The notes beneath the pieces were generated by a model. That model was given only the letters and a program-made list of their open reading frames with translations. It searched no databases and was not told the origin of the DNA. Below, piece by piece: positions 26,746-36,007 of a DNA stretch of 64,000 nucleotides; within the stretch, counting starts at the first letter, position 1, and every line of letters starts with the position of its first letter. This stretch comes from Mucilaginibacter kameinonensis. Lineage in GTDB: Bacteria > Bacteroidota > Bacteroidia > Sphingobacteriales > Sphingobacteriaceae. The DNA lies in NCBI RefSeq assembly GCF_003675385.1, contig NZ_RCWZ01000004.1:248001-312000 (forward strand), read 5' to 3'. The translations under genes were made by a program, and so were the position numbers.

Positions 26746-27747
26746 TTATATCACCTGGAAACCGTGAGCATAAGGATCGTCATCATCTATTTTGATGGTA
26801 TTGTAGCCATAAACTTTGGCCCAACCTTCAACACTTGGAATAATGGCGTCGATATCATTGATCTTAACCACATCCTCAACCTTGCCAATAAATTTACTGC
26901 CGATGATACTTTCATGAACAAAAGACTCACCCACTTTCAATTTACCTTTGGCAAACCATTGCGCCATACGGGCCGAAGTGCCGGTTCCACAAGGAGAACG
27001 GTCGATGGCTTTATCGCCATAAAATACCGCGTTACGTGCAGTTGAATCTGCCGATAAAGTGGCACCTGCCCAAAGGATATGGGTACAGGTATTTATGGTA
27101 GGGTCCTGCGGATGCACAAACTGGTATTTTTCGTTGATCCGCTTGCGCAGCACCTGGCTCCAGGCTATCAACTGACCGGCCGTATAATTCTCAATGCCTT
27201 TAAAGTTAGGCTGAGGATCAACAATGGCGTAGTAGTTACCACCATACGAAACGTCGATAGTAAGCGTGCCAAGATCAGGGCATTCCACTTCTAAATCAGT
27301 CGCGGCAAGATATGCAGCCACGTTTCTGAGTTTTACCGAAGTTACCTTTTTACCCTCCTGCTTGTACTCAATTAATACAAGGCCGGCAGGCGCTTCCATA
27401 CGTACAATACCTGGAGTTTTAGGTTGGATCAATCCTTCCTCAATGGCTATGGTGATGGTGCCGATAGTTCCGTGACCGCACATTGGCAAACAACCGCTGG
27501 TTTCGATGAACAAAACCGCAACATCGTTTTCCGGATCATGAGGCGGATACAGGATACTTCCCGACATCATATCATGACCACGTGGTTCAAACATCAGGCC
27601 TGTCCTGATCCAGTCGTACTCCTTTAAAAAGTGCTGACGTTTCTGGCTCATGTTATCGCCTTTTAGTGTGGGACCACCACCGGCCACCAACCTTACGGGA
27701 TTACCGCAGGTATGGGCATCAACACAAAAGAAAGTTTTACTTGCCAT
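26746..27747 (-). CDS. 4-hydroxyproline epimerase (proline racemase family)
   Basis: 333 aa, cytoplasmic. Both catalytic cysteines of the family are present: Cys90 in SGCLPMCGHGTIG and Cys253 in DRSPCGTGTSAR. The Cys/Cys pair marks a racemase or epimerase, whereas trans-3-hydroxy-L-proline dehydratases carry Thr or Ser at the first position. The enzyme turns trans-4-hydroxy-L-proline into cis-4-hydroxy-D-proline, the first step of catabolism. It begins 6 bases after the deaminase stop, so the two are in one operon, and the oxidase that takes its product follows. Proline racemase is the alternative, but the neighbours fit hydroxyproline. Confidence 0.92.
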   Translation of the reverse strand: MASKTFFCVDAHTCGNPVRLVAGGGPTLKGDNMSQKRQHFLKEYDWIRTGLMFEPRGHDMMSGSILYPPHDPENDVAVLFIETSGCLPMCGHGTIGTITIAIEEGLIQPKTPGIVRMEAPAGLVLIEYKQEGKKVTSVKLRNVAAYLAATDLEVECPDLGTLTIDVSYGGNYYAIVDPQPNFKGIENYTAGQLIAWSQVLRKRINEKYQFVHPQDPTINTCTHILWAGATLSADSTARNAVFYGDKAIDRSPCGTGTSARMAQWFAKGKLKVGESFVHESIIGSKFIGKVEDVVKINDIDAIIPSVEGWAKVYGYNTIKIDDDDPYAHGFQVI

Positions 27748-27753
27748 ATATTA

Positions 27754-28692
27754 TTATAACGCTACCTCGGTTAATTTACCCCAGCTTCCAACAGGCAATT
27801 CCGGCCTTGCAGCAAGCGCGTCATTGATAATTTTCTGAACTTTTTCGCGCTCGGCACCAATTAACGGCAAACGTGGCGCACGTACGTTTTCGGTACCTAT
27901 GCCCGTTGCAACCTCGGCCAGTTTAATGTATTGTACCAGTTTAGGGTGGATATCCAGTTCAAGCACCGGTAAAAACCAACGGTAAATAGCCAGGGCCTCA
28001 TCATACCTTTTAGCTTTTACCAAACGGTAAATGGCAACAGTTTCTTTAGGGAAAGCGTCAACCAAACCGGCAACCCAGCCATCGGCACCCATTACAAGGC
28101 TTTCCATAGCCAGCGGATCAACGCCAGTGAAGATCTTAAACCTGTCGCCAAACTTGTTAATCATACGGGTAACGTTTGATACATCACGGGTTGACTCTTT
28201 TACCGCCTGAATATTATCATATGCTGCAAGTTCTGCAAACATATCTAAAGTAACCTCAATCTTATAATCAACAGGGTTATTGTAGATCATGATCGGCAGT
28301 TCGGTACTTTTAGCGATAGAAGTTAAATAAGCAATGGTTTCACGGGCTTCGCTGTTGTAACGCATAGGTGGCAACAGCATTAAGCCATCAGCACCCTTAT
28401 CAAATGCTTTTTGTGCATAAGCAACAGCCGCTTTGGTAGTTTGCTCAGCAATATTTAATATAACAGGTACTTTACCTTGAACAAATTCAACAGTGTGAGC
28501 AAGCAGCGCGAATTTTTCATCATCGCTTAATACGCTTGCTTCGCCCAATGAGCCACCTAATATAAAACCATCAACACCAGCCTCAAGCTGCGCATTCAGG
28601 TTTATATCAAAAGCTTCAAAATCAAGTTCGTCGTTATCTGTAAATTTAGTAGTTACTGCAGGGAGTACGCCTTTCCAATCAAAAGTTATCAT
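27754..28692 (-). CDS. DapA-family lyase, probable 1-pyrroline-4-hydroxy-2-carboxylate deaminase
   Basis: 312 aa, (beta/alpha)8 barrel of the dihydrodipicolinate synthase family. The Schiff-base Lys165 lies in IQAVKESTRDV and the conserved Tyr137 in IMIYNNPVDY; the glycine-rich GFILGGSLGEASVL near residue 42 matches the GTTGE region of the family. In the hydroxyproline pathway a member of this family deaminates 1-pyrroline-4-hydroxy-2-carboxylate to alpha-ketoglutaric semialdehyde. It lies 6 bases before the epimerase gene and downstream of SusD. The family also includes N-acetylneuraminate lyase and true DapA; the epimerase and oxidase neighbours decide the call. Confidence 0.87.
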   Translation of the reverse strand: MITFDWKGVLPAVTTKFTDNDELDFEAFDINLNAQLEAGVDGFILGGSLGEASVLSDDEKFALLAHTVEFVQGKVPVILNIAEQTTKAAVAYAQKAFDKGADGLMLLPPMRYNSEARETIAYLTSIAKSTELPIMIYNNPVDYKIEVTLDMFAELAAYDNIQAVKESTRDVSNVTRMINKFGDRFKIFTGVDPLAMESLVMGADGWVAGLVDAFPKETVAIYRLVKAKRYDEALAIYRWFLPVLELDIHPKLVQYIKLAEVATGIGTENVRAPRLPLIGAEREKVQKIINDALAARPELPVGSWGKLTEVAL

Positions 28693-28708
28693 TGTATATT
28701 ATTTTTCA

Positions 28709-28716
28709 CAAAATTA
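28709..28716 (-). promoter_or_regulatory. Possible -7 promoter box before the deaminase gene
   Basis: On the minus strand this reads TAATTTTG, matching TAnnTTTG, 16 bases upstream of the deaminase start. No TTG sits at the right spacing. In the same 121-base gap ATTTAGCAG (28745-28753) pairs with CTGCTAAAT (28800-28808), so the catabolic genes may be expressed partly apart from SusCD. Chance occurrence in AT-rich DNA is possible. Confidence 0.25.
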
Positions 28717-28813
28717 AAATAGTACTTATTACGAATATTTAACAATTTAGCAGACATTGACCGTATTTTAACATACAATGCCATATACAGACAACTTGCC
28801 TGCTAAATAATGC

Positions 28814-30211
28814 CTATTGCACATCCCACCAAAGCCTGTCAGTAAGCTTGGCGCTTTGCTGCGGCTGCGGGTTCGAGGTCATTTCCGACTGTGGATATAA
28901 TACCCTCCGCGGAATATCCGACAAAGCATTTTTCACCTTGGTTAAGGCCGGATAGCCTGTACGTCTCCAATCAACATAATTCTCCATCGACAGGAAGTTG
29001 GCCACAACCTTTTCCTCAATAATCAGCTGCATGGCATTAGCACTGGTTAATGTACCTCTTGAAGCCAGGTAAGTATTTACATCAGCATCGGCAATACCCA
29101 GTTTTGACATATGCGATTTAACCGCCAGCAAATAAACCGGTTGCGCTGCCGTAGCACCTGATAATACAAATGTAGCTTCGGCTTTTAAGAATAATGCTTC
29201 CGAGTAAGTAACAATGTAGTTATTTGAGCTTGTACTTGCATAAAAAGAGCCGCCCAATGAGTATGATTCCAAACTACCGATATCTTCCAAACCTATCTGA
29301 CGGCCGGTATATAAACCTGTTTCAATTGCAGGAGCAACCATTTTTGACAAACGTGGGTCTTTCCTGGTTTTAAAACCATCAACAAAAGTTGAAGCCAACA
29401 CCAATGTTGAACCCGGTAAAAAGTTCTGTTGCCAAGGGTTTTCAGCACCTGCGGCACCGCTGAAAGGCATTTTCATATCATCATCATTACTTACCATACC
29501 GTTTTCAAGAGCGGTAAGCGCCAGCTGGGCCTGTGCAGCCGCGGTATGTCCCGGAGCTTTGGTAAGGTGCATGTAATAACGCGCTTTTAGCGTGTAGGCA
29601 GCCTTTTTCCATTTGGTCATATCGCCGGTGTAATAGTAATCATCACCCGATGGCACCGTAGTGCTGTTTTTGGCAATATCGGCAATGGCATTATCAAGCA
29701 GGGTTTGTACCTGCGTATAAACGGCTTCCTGGCTATCATAAGTTGGGGTAAGGTTATCAGTACCGCCAAAACCTTTTGAGTATGGCACATCGCCCCAGGC
29801 ATCAGTAGCCGAACCAAGGGTGTAAGCAAGCAAAATCTTTGAAATGGCTGCATAATTGGCATTGCCATCGGCCTCTGCTTTTTTATCGAGCAATACAAGG
29901 TTGTTCATAACCTGTACATAAAAATTGTACCAGTCGCCATCCATATCCTGATGGTACATGAGGTAAGTGCCAAAGTTTGGAGGTACCTGGTTTAGGGCTA
30001 TTACCTGCAGGTATTGTTGCAATACTATAGCAAGGTTACCTCCGCCGGCGGCAGTAATATTTTGTGATATGGCAGCTTCAACCGGAGCCAGGATCAATGA
30101 CTCCTTAACATCGATAGGCCTGTTGGGGTCCTGGTTTACATCAATATATTTTTTACAGCCCGTAAAGCTTACCAACGCGCATGTTACTAACGTGATATAT
30201 TTATTTTTCAT
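28814..30211 (-). CDS. SusD_2/RagB-type surface lipoprotein
   Basis: 465 aa. Lipobox FTGC near residue 19, followed by KKYIDVNQDPN, which is usual for SusD-like proteins. The sequence, with KILLAYTLGSATDAWGDVPY near residue 126, belongs to the SusD_2 group (PF12771 type), not the classical SusD of starch systems. SusD proteins lie on the cell surface and form a lid over their SusC channel. It starts 27 bases after the SusC stop. SusC/SusD pairs can carry peptides as well as glycans (RagAB of Porphyromonas is the known case). Because hydroxyproline catabolic genes follow, hydroxyproline-containing peptides or glycopeptides are the favoured cargo; that is inference. Confidence 0.9.
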   Translation of the reverse strand: MKNKYITLVTCALVSFTGCKKYIDVNQDPNRPIDVKESLILAPVEAAISQNITAAGGGNLAIVLQQYLQVIALNQVPPNFGTYLMYHQDMDGDWYNFYVQVMNNLVLLDKKAEADGNANYAAISKILLAYTLGSATDAWGDVPYSKGFGGTDNLTPTYDSQEAVYTQVQTLLDNAIADIAKNSTTVPSGDDYYYTGDMTKWKKAAYTLKARYYMHLTKAPGHTAAAQAQLALTALENGMVSNDDDMKMPFSGAAGAENPWQQNFLPGSTLVLASTFVDGFKTRKDPRLSKMVAPAIETGLYTGRQIGLEDIGSLESYSLGGSFYASTSSNNYIVTYSEALFLKAEATFVLSGATAAQPVYLLAVKSHMSKLGIADADVNTYLASRGTLTSANAMQLIIEEKVVANFLSMENYVDWRRTGYPALTKVKNALSDIPRRVLYPQSEMTSNPQPQQSAKLTDRLWWDVQ

Positions 30212-30238
30212 GACAATTTCTCTGATTAATGATTTAAA

Positions 30239-33200
30239 TTATAGGGTAACTTTCAAGCTAAAATCAACTGATTTTGAAGTTGGGGTTGAGAATGAATAAA
30301 TACCCTGCGAACCGTTTGATGAGCCAAATGAACTAACTTCCGGGTCGCCGCCGGTAAAGTGCGGCGCATGGATCCAAAGGTTACGGCCGGTTACGCTAAA
30401 TGTTGCCGATTTGAAAGGGCTTTTGCTTAACCACGATGGTTTTAAAGTATAGCCTAAACTAACATTACGCAGTTTAACATAGCTGCCATCCTGAATAACA
30501 GACTCAAGCACACTGTTTGCGCGTTGGTAATAAGCCTGACCGTTAACCGCTATGGTATTTGGCTGACCGGTAGTGGCATTTACACCATCAACTACCCGCG
30601 GACCACGGTTTTCGGTAACTTTTGGAGTACCATAAAAATAGCCGTAACCATCAACGTTGTTTTGGATGTCGCCGCCGCGTTTAATATCAAAGAAGAAACT
30701 GAAGTTGAATTGTTTATACCTGAAGTTGTTGTTGATACCGCCAAGCCAGTTAGGATTAATATTACCTACTATACCCTGGTTATCATCGGCATATGGAAGG
30801 CCCGAATCATCAATCAACAATTTACCTGCCGCGTTACGGGCATAACGGGTGCCGTAAATAACACCGTAAGGCTGTCCAACAATGATATTGGTAAAGCCGT
30901 TACCCAATTGCTGCTGATCTTTATAAATAGATAATACCTTGTTACGGTTGCGGGTAAAGTTTAAAGTAAGGTCCCAGCTAAAGTCGCGGCTTTTTACAGG
31001 CGACGCGTTTAACAACACCTCGATACCCCTGTTACGCATCACAGCAGAGTTTACGCTTGTTGCCGCATAACCTGTTGACGGAGCGATAGACACTGACGGG
31101 ATAATACCATCAATTGTTTTTTTGCTGTAGAACGAAGCTTCCAGGCTGATTCGGTTGTTGAAGAAACCAGCTTCAAAGCCTGCTTCAAACTCGTTAATAC
31201 GCTCGCTTTTCAGGTTGGCGTTACCCAATACATCTGATATTAAAAAGCCCGACTGGCCTGCGTAAGGAAATGTAAGGTTACGGATAGTTGCACTGTTATA
31301 AGCTGTTAACAAGCTGTAAGGGCTTATGCTGCCATCATTACCTACCGTACCATATGATACCCTTAACTTACCCAGGTTCATAACCTTTGAAAACTCGGGG
31401 CTAAAAAACTCTGAAAATATAAAGCTGGTTGCAGCCGATCCGTAAGGATAAAAATTATGATCGGTTGACAGTACCGAGTTACCATCGTACCTGCCTGTTA
31501 GTGATAACACCAGGAAGCGTTTGTACTCGATATTTGATTGCAGGTAAAAACCAACCTTACGCTGCAGGTATGAGGCCTCTTTGTAAGTAACTGTTGACGC
31601 CGAAGCCATGTTATACAAGCCAGGTACGGTTAAGCCAACACCATTAGCGTATGTATTTTCTGAATAGCTGGAGAAAATATTGTTACCTAATAAAACATCA
31701 AGGTTAAAGTCGCCAAACTGCTTGTTTGCACTCACCATGAAATCGTTATTGTACTGGCGGAAGGTAGTGTTGTTATCAACCAAACGACCATTAGGGTTTG
31801 AAACCGATTGGGTTGATTCATGATACCTGTCCATCTCAGTATAAACATCAGCACCAAAACGCTCGGTAACAGTTAACCATGGTAAAGGCTTGTAATCGGC
31901 AGTAAAAGTTGGTAAAAACCTGTTAACACCCGAATGATTTTTGATATTATCTAACACCCAGTACGGGTTATTACGCGAGAAACGATATAAACGCTGGGTA
32001 CCATCGGCATTTAAGTAAGGCTGCAGATTGTACGAAACCGGAGCTGTAAAAATTGTCCATACCGGGCTTTCCAAAGCATAACCTTCAGGCAACCTGTCGT
32101 TTTGCGAATTGGTATAGTTTAACTGAAATGTAGTATTCAGATTTTTCAATACCTGTGCGCTGTATTTAGCAAAGAAAGTATTACGTAAAAACTTAGTTGT
32201 TGGAACTGTACCCTGCTGATTAAGGTTTGAGTATGAAACAAGGTAAGTAGAGGCTGTGCCACCACCACCTATGTTAATGGTGTTATTGTAAGTATGCCCG
32301 GTTTTAAAAAACAGATCGGACTGGTTATAAACTTTGGCAGGCTGCCCGTTTATTTTAAGGGTATCCATGCGGGCACCCCATGATGTACTGGTTTTTTGCG
32401 TTACACCATCATAGTAATTACCATTGGTACCCAATGAATACTTATTTTGGATTTGTGGCAATAAAGGTTTTTCGGCAGAAAAATCTGATGAAAAGGTGAT
32501 TAGTGGCTTTTTATTTAAAGCGCCATTTTTTGTGGTGATAATAATAACACCGTTTGCACCCTTTGAACCGTAAAGCGCGGTAGCTGCTGCGCCTTTGAGC
32601 ACGTTGATATTTGAAATGATAGATGGATCGATATCGGCAATACGGTTAGTACCGGGCCCAGAGTTAAGGTTACCTGTTTCGGAGTTATCAACCGGCACAC
32701 CGTCAACTACCATTAACGCCTGGTTATCACCAAAAAATGATGAACCGCCACGGACTACGATACGTGATGAACTACCTGGCGTACCTGATGAACTGGTTAC
32801 CTGTACGCCTGCGGCTTTACCGGCAATGGCATTTACAAGGTTGGGCTCTTTTGATTGCGTGAGCGATTCGCCCTTAATTTCCTGGGTACTGTAAGTCAGG
32901 ATCTTTTTATCGCGTTTTATACCAAGGGCGGTAACAACCACTTCATTAAGTACTTTGTTGTCATCGGCTAAGGTCACATTAACCTGCGCCTGGCCTGTCA
33001 ATTTAACTTCATGAGCGGTAAAACCAATGGCAGTTACAATTAATGTGCCCTGCCCATTATAATTAAGGCTGAACAAACCGCCGGTGTTGGTAACAGAACC
33101 AGCGTTTGTACCTTTTATTTTAACGGAAGCGCCGGCTATGGGCTCGCCCTTCTCGTCGGTTACCTTTCCTTTTAGTGTTACTGTTTGCGCGTATGTGCTG

Positions 33201-33265
33201 TAACAAAACACAAACACACTTAGTAAAGGCAAAATGAACCTCTTTAGTAATTGTTTAAACTTCAT
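30239..33265 (-). CDS. SusC/RagA-type TonB-dependent outer-membrane transporter
   Basis: 1008 aa. Signal peptide (about 1-26), a carboxypeptidase-regulatory-like domain (about 28-105, beginning VTLKGKVTDEKGEPIAG), a TonB plug (about 120-230, including VMVVDGVP-type segment ALMVVDGVPVDNSE) and a 22-strand barrel to the C-terminus, which ends VDFSLKVTL. This is the energised channel for the SusD_2 lid protein that follows 27 bases later. It is the first gene of the minus-strand run that leads into the hydroxyproline genes and is divergent from the two beta-L-arabinofuranosidase genes. It lacks the extra N-terminal signalling domain of anti-sigma-linked receptors. Confidence 0.94.
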   Translation of the reverse strand: MKFKQLLKRFILPLLSVFVFCYSTYAQTVTLKGKVTDEKGEPIAGASVKIKGTNAGSVTNTGGLFSLNYNGQGTLIVTAIGFTAHEVKLTGQAQVNVTLADDNKVLNEVVVTALGIKRDKKILTYSTQEIKGESLTQSKEPNLVNAIAGKAAGVQVTSSSGTPGSSSRIVVRGGSSFFGDNQALMVVDGVPVDNSETGNLNSGPGTNRIADIDPSIISNINVLKGAAATALYGSKGANGVIIITTKNGALNKKPLITFSSDFSAEKPLLPQIQNKYSLGTNGNYYDGVTQKTSTSWGARMDTLKINGQPAKVYNQSDLFFKTGHTYNNTINIGGGGTASTYLVSYSNLNQQGTVPTTKFLRNTFFAKYSAQVLKNLNTTFQLNYTNSQNDRLPEGYALESPVWTIFTAPVSYNLQPYLNADGTQRLYRFSRNNPYWVLDNIKNHSGVNRFLPTFTADYKPLPWLTVTERFGADVYTEMDRYHESTQSVSNPNGRLVDNNTTFRQYNNDFMVSANKQFGDFNLDVLLGNNIFSSYSENTYANGVGLTVPGLYNMASASTVTYKEASYLQRKVGFYLQSNIEYKRFLVLSLTGRYDGNSVLSTDHNFYPYGSAATSFIFSEFFSPEFSKVMNLGKLRVSYGTVGNDGSISPYSLLTAYNSATIRNLTFPYAGQSGFLISDVLGNANLKSERINEFEAGFEAGFFNNRISLEASFYSKKTIDGIIPSVSIAPSTGYAATSVNSAVMRNRGIEVLLNASPVKSRDFSWDLTLNFTRNRNKVLSIYKDQQQLGNGFTNIIVGQPYGVIYGTRYARNAAGKLLIDDSGLPYADDNQGIVGNINPNWLGGINNNFRYKQFNFSFFFDIKRGGDIQNNVDGYGYFYGTPKVTENRGPRVVDGVNATTGQPNTIAVNGQAYYQRANSVLESVIQDGSYVKLRNVSLGYTLKPSWLSKSPFKSATFSVTGRNLWIHAPHFTGGDPEVSSFGSSNGSQGIYSFSTPTSKSVDFSLKVTL

Positions 33266-33611
33266 AAATTAAATTTTGGGGTTAATGACTATGTATTACA
33301 CACTGTATTTCAGACACGTAAAACTATCGGCGTACCGCCCCTTATTTTATTATGAATTTTGCCAATACTGCCCATATATTAACATTCCTGTTACAATAGC
33401 ATTAATTTGTTATTATTTTTATATAAAACTTTTAAATACGTTAATATTTTGCCATTAGGCTGTGAAAAGCACTAAGAAACTTACTATAAACGGCCAATGC
33501 GTTAAAAAAACGGGTAAAATCCTGCTATCAACTGCAAAATACCAATGAAAATAATTGTGAAAAGCACAATAATTTAGAGGATAATTATTATTACAATTAC
33601 AAAAACGGATC
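33266..33611. promoter_or_regulatory. Divergent promoter region with a 12-bp direct repeat
   Basis: This 346-base AT-rich gap separates the SusC gene (minus) from the GH146-like gene (plus) and must hold both promoters. A perfect 12-base word, TGTGAAAAGCAC, occurs at 33461-33472 and again at 33556-33567, 95 bases apart and in the same orientation. The second copy lies in a small palindrome (TTGTG-AAAAG-CACAA) 45 bases upstream of the GH146 start. Both copies are good candidates for a shared regulator site. A 60-codon frame at 33276 on the plus strand begins with TTG and looks spurious. Confidence 0.5.
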
Positions 33612-35981
33612 ATGCTTATAAAAAAGTGGTTTAAATTGAACTTATGCCTCGCTGCCTGCTTAGCGGGGGCACAAACAATACATGCGCAATCATATGTGCC
33701 TGAGTGGAACGATACCCGGGTAAAAGTAAAACCGGTGGTTCCGGTTAAGGCCTATTCATTTAACTTAAAGGATGTTCAATTATTAGAGAGCCCTTTTAAA
33801 AAAGCGATGGATGCTGATGTTAAATATTTGCTATCCATAGAGCCCGACAGGTTGCTCTCGGCCTTCCGCTCACATTCGGGCCTTAAACCTAAGGATAAAA
33901 TGTATGAAGGCTGGGAATCATCAGGTTTGGCAGGGCATACACTTGGCCACTACCTATCGGCGATATCCATGCATTATGCATCAACCCGCGATCCTGAGTT
34001 TTTAAAACGTGTAAACTATATAGTTAAAGAGCTTGACGAATGCCAGGTAGCCCGTAAAACCGGTTACGTAGGCGCTATTCCTAAAGAAGATACTATTTGG
34101 GCTGAGGTTGCCAAAGGCGATATCCGTTCACGCGGCTTCGACCTGAATGGCGGCTGGTCGCCATGGTATACAGTACACAAGATCATGGGCGGTTTACTTG
34201 ATGCCTATTTATATTGTAATAATGCCGAAGCACTGAAAGTATGTAAAGGCATGGCCGACTGGACAGGCGAAACCATCAAAAACCTTGATGACGAAAAACT
34301 GCAAAAAATGCTCCTATGCGAATATGGCGGCATGGCCGAAACGCTTGCTAACCTGTACGCTATCAACGGTGATAAAAAGTACCTTGAACTATCATACAAG
34401 TTTTACGATAAAAAGATCCTTGATCCGCTATCCCAACAGCAGGATATTTTGCCGGGTAAACACTCCAACACCCAGATCCCTAAGATCATAGCCAGCGCAC
34501 GCAGGTATGAGATCACCGGCGATAAAAAGGATAAAGCCATTGCCGATTTCTTCTGGACAACCATTGTTAACCACCACTCATACGCTACGGGTGGCAACAG
34601 CAATTATGAATATCTGAGTGATGCAGATAAACTAAACGATAAGCTTACCGAAAACACAACCGAAACCTGCAACACTTATAATATGCTGAAACTAACCCGG
34701 CATTTATTCGCGGTTGAGCCTTCGGCCATGCTGATGGATTATTATGAAAAGGCATTGTATAACCACATCCTTGCCTCCCAAAATCACTCGGATGGCATGA
34801 TGTGCTATTTTGTCCCCCTGCGCATGGGTGGTACTAAACATTACAGTACCCCGTTTGATGATTTTACCTGTTGCGTTGGCTCTGGTATGGAAAACCACGT
34901 TAAGTACAACGAAAGCATTTACTTCAGAGGGGCCGATGGTAGTTTATACGTAAACCTGTTCATCCCATCGGTACTAAACTGGGCATCAAAAGGTTTATCG
35001 GTAAAGCAGGAAAGCAGTTTCCCTAATGACGATCATATCTCATTTACGATAAATACCAAAAAGCCGCTTACTATGGCTATCCGCATCCGCAAACCAAAAT
35101 GGAGCAGCGATGCTACCATCAGCATTAACGGTAAGTCGCAAACCGCTACTACTGATGACCAAGGATATATTGTTTTAAACCGCAAATGGAATAACAACGA
35201 TAAGATTGAGTTTACTACTCCTGAAAAGCTTTACACCGAAGCCATGCCGGATAATGCAAACAGACGCGCTGTATTTTATGGCCCGGTGTTACTTGCAGGT
35301 AATTTGGGTAATACCGAACCTGATCCGCTGAAAGGCGTACCGGTTTTTGTAACCAGCGAAACCGATCCTAACCAATGGCTGCAACTGGTTGATAAAAAAC
35401 AACTAAGCTTCCGCACGGTGAACATTTCAAAGCCTGAGGAAGTTACATTGATCCCATTCAATCAAACCAAAAATGAATACTATTCGGTTTATTGGGATGT
35501 ATTTACACCGCAAACCTGGGCTGTACAGCAAAAGGCTTACGAAGAGCAACGCAAAAAGCAACAGGAACTGGAAGCCCGCACCATGGATATTGTACGCTTA
35601 GGCGAGATGCAGCCCGAGCGCGACCACAACTTCACCAGCGAAAACGCCACTACCGGCGAAGATCACCAAAAGAAATGGCGGTCGACAGAAAATGGTGGTT
35701 ACCTGCAATATGAAATGAAGGTGGATGCCAACGCTCAAAATACCCTCATCAATACTTATTGGGGCATGGATAACCGCGGTCGCCGATTTGATATTTTGAT
35801 TGATGGCGTTAAACTGGCTTCTGAAGATCTGAACCAATATAAGGAAAGCCGTTTTTACGATATCAGCTACACCCTGCCTATCGAGCTAACTAAAGGCAAG
35901 CAAAAGGTAACTGTAAAACTGCTGCCACAAAAAGAAAACAGCGCAGGGCCGGTTTATGGCACCCGCATGGTTAAAAACTAA
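33612..35981 (+). CDS. DUF1680 beta-L-arabinofuranosidase, GH146-like
   Basis: 789 aa, signal peptide (about 1-26, ending IHAQ). An (alpha/alpha)6-barrel catalytic domain (about 45-560) is followed by beta-domains (about 560-789, with the DUF4986/DUF6805-type C-terminus). The zinc-thiolate site of the family is visible: Glu333 (NYEYLS, acid/base), Glu351 and Cys353 (TTETCNTYNMLK), and Cys420-Cys421 (FTCCVGSG, with one as the nucleophile). The CNTYNMLKLTRHLF stretch is the GH146 style rather than GH127. Family members release beta-L-arabinofuranose from plant glycans. It starts a two-gene operon with the GH127 gene 26 bases downstream. Confidence 0.88.
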   Translation: MLIKKWFKLNLCLAACLAGAQTIHAQSYVPEWNDTRVKVKPVVPVKAYSFNLKDVQLLESPFKKAMDADVKYLLSIEPDRLLSAFRSHSGLKPKDKMYEGWESSGLAGHTLGHYLSAISMHYASTRDPEFLKRVNYIVKELDECQVARKTGYVGAIPKEDTIWAEVAKGDIRSRGFDLNGGWSPWYTVHKIMGGLLDAYLYCNNAEALKVCKGMADWTGETIKNLDDEKLQKMLLCEYGGMAETLANLYAINGDKKYLELSYKFYDKKILDPLSQQQDILPGKHSNTQIPKIIASARRYEITGDKKDKAIADFFWTTIVNHHSYATGGNSNYEYLSDADKLNDKLTENTTETCNTYNMLKLTRHLFAVEPSAMLMDYYEKALYNHILASQNHSDGMMCYFVPLRMGGTKHYSTPFDDFTCCVGSGMENHVKYNESIYFRGADGSLYVNLFIPSVLNWASKGLSVKQESSFPNDDHISFTINTKKPLTMAIRIRKPKWSSDATISINGKSQTATTDDQGYIVLNRKWNNNDKIEFTTPEKLYTEAMPDNANRRAVFYGPVLLAGNLGNTEPDPLKGVPVFVTSETDPNQWLQLVDKKQLSFRTVNISKPEEVTLIPFNQTKNEYYSVYWDVFTPQTWAVQQKAYEEQRKKQQELEARTMDIVRLGEMQPERDHNFTSENATTGEDHQKKWRSTENGGYLQYEMKVDANAQNTLINTYWGMDNRGRRFDILIDGVKLASEDLNQYKESRFYDISYTLPIELTKGKQKVTVKLLPQKENSAGPVYGTRMVKN

Positions 35982-36007
35982 TTTTAAATTAAACGAACTT
36001 TAATATC

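Noticed and set aside
26746..27747. Reading the racemase-family gene as trans-3-hydroxyproline dehydratase
   Set aside because: Both catalytic Cys residues are present, which marks an epimerase or racemase.
27754..28692. Reading the DapA-family gene as lysine-pathway dihydrodipicolinate synthase
   Set aside because: It lies between SusD and a 4-hydroxyproline epimerase, and no lysine genes are near.
33276..33458. 60-codon plus-strand frame before the GH146-like gene
   Set aside because: It begins with TTG, is in a promoter region and encodes an implausible Tyr/Phe-rich peptide.
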